DNA from: JAADHY01 sp964428935
GTDB taxonomy: Bacteria; Planctomycetota; Planctomycetia; Planctomycetales; Planctomycetaceae
Length of the DNA stretch: 6,016 bases
NCBI GenBank assembly: GCA_964428935.1
Contig: CAYSAG010000318.1
Location: 1 to 6,016 of the forward strand
Direction: 5' to 3'
The notes below the pieces were generated by a model. That model had not been told where the DNA came from and made no database searches. It saw nothing but the letters and a program-made list of their open reading frames with translations. This document shows, piece after piece, positions 1-6,016 of the stretch (position 1 is its first letter; each line of letters starts with the position of its first letter). Position numbers and translations under genes: made by a program.

Positions 1-2093
1 AGTACTTCCCGCGGGGGCGCTCGAAAGGCCACGCGGGTCCGGCGGCCTTTGATCTCGATCGGCCGGCGGCTGACCGTGTGCCGACTCCCTTCGGCCGTCT
101 CGACTGAGAGGGTCATCGAGTAGCGTCCCGGCCGGAGCAGGTACAGCTCGGCCGCCATGGACCGCGGAGCGGCATCCCACAGGAACAGCTTGGCGGCGAA
201 CCGGTCGTCGCGAGCTTCGGTGACCCAAGCGGCAATGTCCCGGGGTGGCGTCAGCCAGCGGACCGCATTCAGAGGGAAATAACCGCAACGGCCGGGGTCG
301 CCCGTGACAACCGAATAGATCAAGCTGGGGTTGGGCATCTCAAAACCGGCCACGCCTTCCCGAAACATCATGCCGGGCTCAAACAGGGCCGGGAATCGCA
401 GAACGCGGTCCGTCCACCGGACCTCGCTGGTGTAGCCAGGAAAATTCACTCGCAGCGCCCGCGCGCTGGCCCGCAGACGAGGCAGTAGGGCTTTGATTTG
501 CCGATCCGGAGCGAGATTTCCGACGGCATAGCCCTCTCGACGCAACAGCTCATCGAACTCCGATCGCCCTGTCAAAGATCGGTATTTGGCCAGCGTGCTG
601 GCGAGCAGTCCGAGCCTCGCCGCGCACCAAGCTTCGCCTCCGGGCCTGGACGGTTCGGGCGGCCGGTGCTGCAAGTACCTCAGCCGGATCGCCGCCATCG
701 AGCGCAGCGGCTGCAGGTACTTGTCCTGCTTCGTCATGAACCACGTCAGCAGCAGCGTGTCGTTCAGCATGCTCAGCGCGCTGGGCCACTGGTACAATGT
801 CGGCTCGCCGTGGTTCCGCGGGTCCCACCATTCCGGGCCGAGGCCCCCGACGCGCCCGTCCGGCCAGTGGATGGCCGACGGCACGATGCCAGCCGGCTTG
901 CCGCGTTCGGACCGCGCCGCGGCATCCACCCACGTGTCCATCCAGCGGGAAAAAAGTCGAGTCAACTCCGGGTCGCCCGTGCGTTGCCACAAAAGCAGAG
1001 CTGGCTGAACGGCTCGCGGATGATAGACCGTATCGCACGCCCGCTCCGGCCTCGGGTCGACACGGTCGACGCTGAAGTAGGTGCTCTTGAATTGCACAAA
1101 GCCCCGCTGGTTGACTCCGGTCCAAAGGTCGCGCATCAGCTCGGCCAACCGTCTGGCGCGACCTTCCCATTCCGGACTGTCCGGCTCCAGGTGCATCATC
1201 GGCGTGATAGCATCGGACGAGTCTTCGGCGGAGTGCTCCACGTCGGTCAGAATCGACGTGTAGCCGCCTTTCATGTGTGGCTGGTTCAGTAGCGCGCGAG
1301 AGAACTTCACTTGGGCGGCCACGATCTTCGGATCCTCGAAGCCAATGAGCACGGGAACCCACCATCGCCACATTTCGCAGTCGTCGCCCCAACCGCCGCC
1401 GTACTGACCGTCCGGCTGCAGACGGTGGTCGATCCACCATGTGATGATGTCGGCCATCCGTTCCAGATTTTCTCGAACCAGGACCGCCCACTCGGGGGCA
1501 TTCGCGGCCGACGAAAGCGGCTTGTCCCAAGGAATCGGCCGGCCCAGGTACATGCCGATGATGCGGTTATTCGGAAACGCTTGCTGAGCCTGCCGAAAGT
1601 TGGCGACCGCCTTGTCCAGGAACAATCGCCGTCGTTTCGGATCGTGCAGGATGTTCCCGCTTTCGAGCGTCATCCAGACGAGCATGCGGCCGCGATAAAG
1701 GCAAGTCAGCGGGTACAGCGGGGAGTCCCGGTCGATTCCGAAATCGAAATCGCACGTGCGGTTGACTTCCCGAGCGAACCACGCCAGACGACGTGTATCG
1801 TTCCAACGGCGAACGAAGTCAACCATCTTGTCCACATCCTTCTTGAGCGACGCGTCCAGCTCGGACAACCGCTGCAGCCGCACGAGGGCTTCCAGCCTTT
1901 CGGATTCGTTCTCCGCGTTCCCGGCTTGATCGATCAGCCGCTGCACACGCGAAGGGACGACCGTCCGTGAGTCGTCAGACGGTGAGTCAAGTTCCGGCGA
2001 GGCGCAGGCAAATGATCCGAGCCGCGCAGCACTAGCCAGCCAGATGGCCAGGCAAAGCATCCAAGTTTTCCAGTGAGACTGGCGTGTGAGCAT
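1..2093 (-). CDS. Large secreted protein of unknown function, alpha/alpha-toroid-like (3' end outside window)
   Basis: The frame is open for 697 codons from an ATG at 2091-2093 to the left edge with no stop, so the C terminus is missing. The start is supported by AGGGGGA seven bases upstream and by a signal peptide directly after it: basic residues R4 and K9, a hydrophobic core at about 10-22, and cleavage probably after ASA (22) or ACA (31). The mature part begins with a charged helical stretch (45-100). A tryptophan-rich region follows, with QYGGGWGDDCEMWRWW at 230-245, an acidic HSAEDSSD at 287-294, and EWWDPRNHGEP at 421-431. Helical segments with Trp, Asp and Glu in the loops suggest an (alpha/alpha) barrel like those of carbohydrate-active enzymes; this is inference, and I recognise no named family. 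From about 650 the chain looks like beta strands (LRPGRYSMTLSVET), and the PPREV at the edge suggests that the end is near. The protein is probably periplasmic or extracellular. D237 and D238 or E240 are possible active-site residues. The helicase gene upstream is on the same strand but 523 bases away, so it is probably transcribed separately. The coding call is firm; the function is not. Confidence 0.9.
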   Translation of the reverse strand, partial: MLTRQSHWKTWMLCLAIWLASAARLGSFACASPELDSPSDDSRTVVPSRVQRLIDQAGNAENESERLEALVRLQRLSELDASLKKDVDKMVDFVRRWNDTRRLAWFAREVNRTCDFDFGIDRDSPLYPLTCLYRGRMLVWMTLESGNILHDPKRRRLFLDKAVANFRQAQQAFPNNRIIGMYLGRPIPWDKPLSSAANAPEWAVLVRENLERMADIITWWIDHRLQPDGQYGGGWGDDCEMWRWWVPVLIGFEDPKIVAAQVKFSRALLNQPHMKGGYTSILTDVEHSAEDSSDAITPMMHLEPDSPEWEGRARRLAELMRDLWTGVNQRGFVQFKSTYFSVDRVDPRPERACDTVYHPRAVQPALLLWQRTGDPELTRLFSRWMDTWVDAAARSERGKPAGIVPSAIHWPDGRVGGLGPEWWDPRNHGEPTLYQWPSALSMLNDTLLLTWFMTKQDKYLQPLRSMAAIRLRYLQHRPPEPSRPGGEAWCAARLGLLASTLAKYRSLTGRSEFDELLRREGYAVGNLAPDRQIKALLPRLRASARALRVNFPGYTSEVRWTDRVLRFPALFEPGMMFREGVAGFEMPNPSLIYSVVTGDPGRCGYFPLNAVRWLTPPRDIAAWVTEARDDRFAAKLFLWDAAPRSMAAELYLLRPGRYSMTLSVETAEGSRHTVSRRPIEIKGRRTRVAFRAPPREV
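2001..2093 (-). other. Sec-type signal peptide of the secreted protein
   Basis: Residues 1-31 show a short basic n-region (R4, K9), a hydrophobic core TWMLCLAIWLASAA (10-23) and two possible signal peptidase I sites, ASA at 20-22 and ACA at 29-31. The cysteine at 30 is not preceded by a lipobox (the residues before it are S-F-A), so a lipoprotein is unlikely. There is no twin arginine. The exact cleavage point is uncertain; the later site would leave a mature chain starting SPELD. Confidence 0.75.
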
Positions 2094-2616
2094 GATGAAG
2101 TCCCCCTGGGTTGGCCCGGGCACACGTCCGTCGCGCAGGCGCCCAACGCGTCCGGGTAACCGCCCAATCACAAGTGCCCTGTCGCCGGTCAAGCTGGATG
2201 AAGTTCTCACGATTTCGCAGCTGTCAGCCGCGCCATTGTATCGCGTCGTTCTTTGCAACGCCCACGTTGGATCGACTGCGAACTGCATTCGGGGCAAGAC
2301 GTCGGCTTCTCTCGGCGAACCAGAACGAAGACCACCCGCCCCTTCGGGAACTGGGGCGCCGCATGCTGGCAGTCGCGACTTCACTGCGCGGGGCTGTTTG
2401 TGCCCTCATACTTCTTCTCTTTGTGTCACCGCGCGGCCTCTCGCTCTTCAACCAAGACGACCTCAGACGAGATCAGCCCGCGTTTTCCTTGTCAACCCGG
2501 ACGCAACTTTGGGCACAACCACAGTCTCATTTCTGCAGTCACGGTCGTCACGACGCACTCGTCCAAACCGTACCAGTGCCGCACCACCGCAAACGCAAGG
2601 GGACGGGCGCGTTGTC
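2094..2616. other. Intergenic spacer, no convincing gene
   Basis: This spacer lies between the stop of the helicase gene and the start of the secreted-protein gene. It probably contains the promoter and 5' leader of the latter. On the minus strand a TACAAT (plus-strand positions 2235-2240) resembles a -10 box, but it has no good -35 partner at the usual distance. A TTGACC nearer the gene has no good -10 box. A CGCCCC/GGGGCG inverted repeat (2337-2342 with 2353-2358, ten-base loop) has no following T-run, so it is not called a terminator. GTCGTCACGAC at 2544-2554 is a small palindrome. Several short frames are open on both strands, as expected in GC-rich DNA; none has a recognisable domain. 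No tRNA, transposase remnant or CRISPR-like repeat was seen. Confidence 0.6.
2101..2107 (-). promoter_or_regulatory. Ribosome binding site of the secreted-protein gene
   Basis: On the minus strand AGGGGGA stands seven bases before the ATG at 2091-2093 and differs from AGGAGGA at one base. It decides the start: an in-frame GTG at 2121-2123 lies upstream of it and would put ten extra residues in front of the signal peptide, and the in-frame ATG at codon 12 would remove the basic n-region. Confidence 0.7.
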
Positions 2617-5600
2617 TCACCGCGTTGGCGTCTCTGGATTCTTCGATGAAAGTAGGTTGGACAGGAACTCGATGACCATTCCGCGATTGAGCTGGTGGTG
2701 GCAGAACTGGTTGCGGTAGTTACGCAAGCAGCCGTAGCAGCTCGTGTCGGCCAGCTCACCGCCGCAGTCGCAGCGTTGGAGCACGTGGAGGCTCGCTTCC
2801 AGGACGGTGCGCAGCGTGTCTGTATCGCGGACCAGACGCCGCACGTGACCGGCGCCGCCCGGAACGTCGTCGAAGAGCACCAGAGACGGCGCGGTGAGAT
2901 CTCCGGCGTAGGCGTACAAGCAGCCGTCCAGATCGTCTCGCTCGATATCGAGTGCCTCGCTCAACCCCTCCAGCACTGCGTACAACAGCGACAGCCAGAA
3001 CCCGGGTCTCGCGTCGTGGTGTCCGTCGATTCGCAGCACCGCGACGTCGGTCTTGAACTCATGGCCGAGGCAAACGCGCTTCAGTGGTCTGCGACATTCC
3101 GTACCCCACGGCGTCACGTGCGAGCTGGAGCTGGCCCTCTTCAGTGTCGAATAGCCGCAGGCAAAGCAAACGGAGAACCCGCCTCGGCCGGCGTGGTTGA
3201 TAACGGCCATTTGTCCTTCGGTTGCGGCGGTCGCGACGATTCGCTTGCCGGCCAGGATGAGCTCGATCCGCCCTCGCTCCCTCGACTGGCCCGAGAAATA
3301 CGTCCGGCTCGACCACGTTCGCGGCGGCCGGGACTCGCCAGGCTTCTCCGGACCTTTGACGTCGGTGAGAAAACCGAATTCAGGAATGATGAACTCCCCG
3401 CGCATCCGGCCCACCAGCGGCTGGCCGCACACCTGGCACACTTTCAGTCGGTCGCTGACGTTGGCCAGCACTCGCTGGTAGCACTGGCAGTTGTCGCAGA
3501 CGGCGTAACGGTACTGCCGCCAGCCTCGGTCGGGCAAGCGTCTGATGTACCGGCTTGTCCAGACTTTGCCGTTGGCAACCACCTTGCTGTCCGGAGCGTA
3601 CTCGGAGAGCGCAATTCGCAGATCGCGGTCCAGCTCCAGGTCCTTCGCCTCGTCGCTGTGATGCAGCACGTCGAGCTGCACGACGTCGACCGGGAACCCG
3701 TACTTGGGGATCACATTCTGGCTGGACAGGTAGCTGATCAAGTACCGACGCTTGATGTTGCGAATGATGCGCAGGATGTGATCGGAAGGCTTTTCCTGTC
3801 GGATGAGTTCCTGCCGGGCCTTTTCCAGCTTCTTCACGTCCTCCCGAACCAATTTCGCGGCTCGGGTCAGCACGCCGTCCTGACCGAGCAGGCCACCTTC
3901 GTCGTTCACCCACGACCAACTCTCCAAGCCCAGGCTTTCGTGGAGCGGCTCGGGCACGATCCGCTGGAGCGAGCGAGCCAGGGAGGATGGTCGTTCAGCC
4001 AAGAACTGCTCGACCAACTCGGGGCCTGTGCCAGGCTGGGAGAAGAAGAAGGTCTCCACGTTCCCGAAGACGTCAGGTCTTTCCTTCCAGAACGCGGCCA
4101 GCGCCGTCGCGTAAACATGCCGCCGGACAATCTTCTCGTTCGCCAACTCGAAATACGGCGGCCGGATATGGCCAGCGATCATCCGGTTCGGCTCGCTGAA
4201 ATGGGCCAAGTCGTGGGGCCGTCGCTGAGCGAAGGTGAGAGCGAAGGCCGCCGTGCCGGTCCGACGGCCGGCTCGGCCGGCTCGCTGCACGTAGTTCGCG
4301 GCCGACGGAGGAACATTTCGCATGAATACGGCTTCCAATTGCCCGACATCCACGCCGAGTTCGAAGGTAGTCGAGCAACTCAGCACGTTCACCGCGCCCT
4401 CGATGAAGTCGGCCTGAAGTTCCGCCGCGGCACGGCTCGTCAATTGGGCTGTGTGTTCCCGTGCAACCAGTTCGATTGGCTCCAACGTCATGTAAAGACG
4501 ACGGTAGTGGTTTCCGGGAAGAACTTGGTCCGGGGCGGCCGGCTCCAGCGTCCCCAGACATCGGTAAGTGGGGCAAACGTTCCGGACGTTTCGCAGGGTC
4601 AGCCGATGACACCGCGGGCAATAGTACCACTGCAACGACGGGTCGATGGTGGCCTCGCGCAACTCCCAATAAGTCGGTTTCATGCGGTAGACCACATCTC
4701 CGCCCCTCAGCGGATGAGCCGAAAAATAGTCGTGCCAGCAACTGCTGCGGTCGGGCAAGTTCAAAGCGCGGGCCCAAATCCGACCCAGGATTTGAACGCA
4801 TTCATCCCGCGACGGATGCTGTCCCAGTCGATCCAGCAGGCGCTGGAGAAAATCCAGGCGGGCGTTGCCAACATTAGATCCGGACGGACACCAGCTCAGG
4901 ATGTGCCGTTTCGCGTCGGATGCCTGACCGCGGATGAAATACTCGCGATTCCGCGGCGCGAAAAACTCATCCGTGGGAGCGACGGTGTCTGGAAAAACGA
5001 TGGCCGAGTTGAAACGCACCGTATCCAGAAGGACTTCGAACAGGGTCCAGACCTCGTTCTCGTCTAGTCCCCACTGCAGCATCGGAGCGGGTGGCTGCCA
5101 GCGCTCGGGCCGAACCAGGCCGAAACCCAAGCATCCCAGCCCTTCGAGGCTGTTGCGTCGGTCCAGTGCGAGGAATTCGTGGAGAACCCACTTGGTCACC
5201 TCCGCTTCCTTTTCTTCCTCGCTCATGCCGGTCAGCAGGTTCAGCCGATCGGCCAACTGCTTCAACGGACGTACCAGGTCCTGCACGCGCCACCGATTCT
5301 CCAGCACGCGCTGCTTATGCTCTTCAAGCGTCCGAAGGATCAACCGGCGTCTGAGGATCTGCCAGTAGGTGCGGTTGAGGTAAGGTGCGAAAAACGCCGC
5401 GTCTTGTCGGCTGTCGGAAAAGATCAGCAGCTGGCGTCCGCCGCCGACGCGGGCGGTGCGCTGACCGTCGGACGCTGGCGTAGACGCCGTTGAGCTCCAC
5501 TCATCGTCTGGCTCGGACTGCGACTGCGGCTCGCCTTCTTCTGACTTCTCACGCGGTGGAATCTGTTGGTATAAGGCAGTCGCCAACACACTGGCTGCCG

Positions 5601-6016
5601 CATCGTTCCCGGTCAGAAAGCGAAACACGACGCCTGTTGGACTGCGCGCCCCGCAGGCCCGACAGACGTGGACCTCTCCGCTCTTGGACGCCACGCACAC
5701 CACCGGAACGGTGTGGCCGGGGTCGCAAGCGCACGTGTCGGACATCGAATCGGCGCGGTCGATCGCGCCGCAGCGTACACACAGCCGCAGCCGCTCTTCC
5801 GGCTTGGTCTGCCCAATTTCCTCATACCCGACCAGAACCAGTTCGTCCTCGTCGTCAGGCACCGTGCTGGTGGCCTCATCGAGCAGCAGGAAGAACTCCA
5901 GCCCAGAAGGATGCTCGGTCGATTCGCGGCCTGGCTGCCTCAGAACATCGCGTCCTTCCTCCGTTGTTGCTCGCTCACCGACCAGATACGGTGCGCCGCA
6001 TTGCCGGCAAACGGCG
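2617..6016 (-). CDS. Giant zinc-rich SF2 helicase with C-terminal DUF1998/MZB domain, COG1205 type (5' end outside window)
   Basis: The C-terminal 1,132 residues are present, with a TGA stop at 2617-2619. A GTG at 5860-5862 is not the real start, because the frame is open for 51 more codons to the edge and encodes a CRQC pair there. Numbering from that GTG, the order is: a cysteine cluster C28/C31, C44/C46, C67/C70; an acidic Ser-rich linker (about 103-142); helicase motif IV LLIFSDSRQDAAFFAPYL (145-162); a long insertion with C415, C418, C430, C435; motif V VNVLSCSTTFELGVDVG (491-507); motif VI QRAGRAGRR (526-534); a charged helical stretch (665-705); C789/C792/C794 with C809/C812; C899/C902 with C923/C931; and a DUF1998-like end with LVLFDDVPGGAGH (994-1006) and C1031, C1033, C1042, C1045, C1054. 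The two arginines of motif VI expected for ATP hydrolysis are present. Motifs I-III must lie upstream. Members of this group are ATP-dependent DNA translocases: MrfA/YprA acts in mitomycin repair with a four-cysteine MZB fold, and Druantia DruE is a far larger DUF1998 helicase in phage defence. The size, well over 1,132 residues, excludes a plain MrfA of about 750. The family call is strong; DruE identity is only a possibility. Confidence 0.93.
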   Translation of the reverse strand, partial: AVCRQCGAPYLVGERATTEEGRDVLRQPGRESTEHPSGLEFFLLLDEATSTVPDDEDELVLVGYEEIGQTKPEERLRLCVRCGAIDRADSMSDTCACDPGHTVPVVCVASKSGEVHVCRACGARSPTGVVFRFLTGNDAAASVLATALYQQIPPREKSEEGEPQSQSEPDDEWSSTASTPASDGQRTARVGGGRQLLIFSDSRQDAAFFAPYLNRTYWQILRRRLILRTLEEHKQRVLENRWRVQDLVRPLKQLADRLNLLTGMSEEEKEAEVTKWVLHEFLALDRRNSLEGLGCLGFGLVRPERWQPPAPMLQWGLDENEVWTLFEVLLDTVRFNSAIVFPDTVAPTDEFFAPRNREYFIRGQASDAKRHILSWCPSGSNVGNARLDFLQRLLDRLGQHPSRDECVQILGRIWARALNLPDRSSCWHDYFSAHPLRGGDVVYRMKPTYWELREATIDPSLQWYYCPRCHRLTLRNVRNVCPTYRCLGTLEPAAPDQVLPGNHYRRLYMTLEPIELVAREHTAQLTSRAAAELQADFIEGAVNVLSCSTTFELGVDVGQLEAVFMRNVPPSAANYVQRAGRAGRRTGTAAFALTFAQRRPHDLAHFSEPNRMIAGHIRPPYFELANEKIVRRHVYATALAAFWKERPDVFGNVETFFFSQPGTGPELVEQFLAERPSSLARSLQRIVPEPLHESLGLESWSWVNDEGGLLGQDGVLTRAAKLVREDVKKLEKARQELIRQEKPSDHILRIIRNIKRRYLISYLSSQNVIPKYGFPVDVVQLDVLHHSDEAKDLELDRDLRIALSEYAPDSKVVANGKVWTSRYIRRLPDRGWRQYRYAVCDNCQCYQRVLANVSDRLKVCQVCGQPLVGRMRGEFIIPEFGFLTDVKGPEKPGESRPPRTWSSRTYFSGQSRERGRIELILAGKRIVATAATEGQMAVINHAGRGGFSVCFACGYSTLKRASSSSHVTPWGTECRRPLKRVCLGHEFKTDVAVLRIDGHHDARPGFWLSLLYAVLEGLSEALDIERDDLDGCLYAYAGDLTAPSLVLFDDVPGGAGHVRRLVRDTDTLRTVLEASLHVLQRCDCGGELADTSCYGCLRNYRNQFCHHQLNRGMVIEFLSNLLSSKNPETPTR

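Noticed and set aside
550..1530. 326-codon minus-strand frame
   Set aside because: It is out of frame with the 697-codon secreted protein that covers the same bases. Its product is an arginine-rich, low-information sequence typical of a shifted frame in GC-rich DNA.
498..1970. Plus-strand frames of 264 and 219 codons (498-1292 and 1311-1970)
   Set aside because: They lie in the codon-opposite-codon register of the secreted-protein gene and are separated by one stop that corresponds to a CTA leucine codon in that gene. They are antisense shadows.
2337..2358. CGCCCC/GGGGCG inverted repeat as an intrinsic terminator
   Set aside because: The stem is only six base pairs with a ten-base loop, has no T-run on either strand, and lies about 260 bases past the helicase stop.
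2224..2451. 75-codon minus-strand frame in the spacer
   Set aside because: The product is rich in Arg and Ser with no domain, no good ribosome binding site was seen, and such lengths are common by chance at this GC content.
2695..5067. 790-codon open frame on the plus strand, opposite the helicase
   Set aside because: Its codons lie exactly opposite the helicase codons. In that register a stop needs TTA, CTA or TCA in the helicase, which are rare in GC-rich genes. The translation has no recognisable domain, while the minus strand carries clear helicase motifs.
5863..5910. FFLLLDEAT in the upstream extension of the helicase, resembling an ABC-ATPase Walker B (LLLDEPT)
   Set aside because: No Walker A, signature or other ABC motif is near it, and it lies between the CRQC pair and the cysteine cluster of an SF2 helicase, after the position where its own DExH box should be. 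It is treated as a chance resemblance.

Overview
The window shows two long coding regions, both on the minus strand and both cut by a window edge. They are separated by about 520 bases with no convincing gene. The DNA is GC-rich. A giant zinc-rich DUF1998 helicase next to a large secreted orphan protein, with loose gene packing, suits a planctomycete or a similar large-genome environmental bacterium. That placement is inference from style; the window has no rRNA, tRNA or other taxonomic marker.

Right part (2617 to the right edge): the C-terminal 1,132 residues of a very large superfamily 2 helicase. A GTG codon at 5860-5862 could be taken for its start, but the same frame stays open to the right edge and carries a further CxxC pair there, so the true start lies outside. 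Helicase motifs IV, V and VI are visible, followed by a long middle region and a C-terminal DUF1998/MZB-type cysteine domain. At least five cysteine clusters are spread along the protein. Motifs I to III, including the Walker A and DExH boxes, must lie upstream of the window. The architecture is that of the COG1205 group, which includes the repair helicase MrfA/YprA and the large anti-phage helicases such as DruE. The window cannot decide between a repair role and a defence role.

Middle (2094-2616): a spacer with no convincing RNA gene, terminator or mobile element. It probably holds the 3' end of the helicase transcript and the promoter of the next gene.

Left part (left edge to 2093): the first 697 codons of a secreted protein. 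It starts at an ATG at 2091-2093 with a well-placed AGGGGGA ribosome binding site and a signal peptide. It has no stop inside the window. The mature part is rich in tryptophan and helices, which suggests an alpha/alpha-toroid fold such as those of polysaccharide-active enzymes, but no family could be named. The two genes do not look functionally linked: one product acts on nucleic acid in the cytoplasm and the other is exported. The long open frames on the plus strand are antisense shadows of these two genes.
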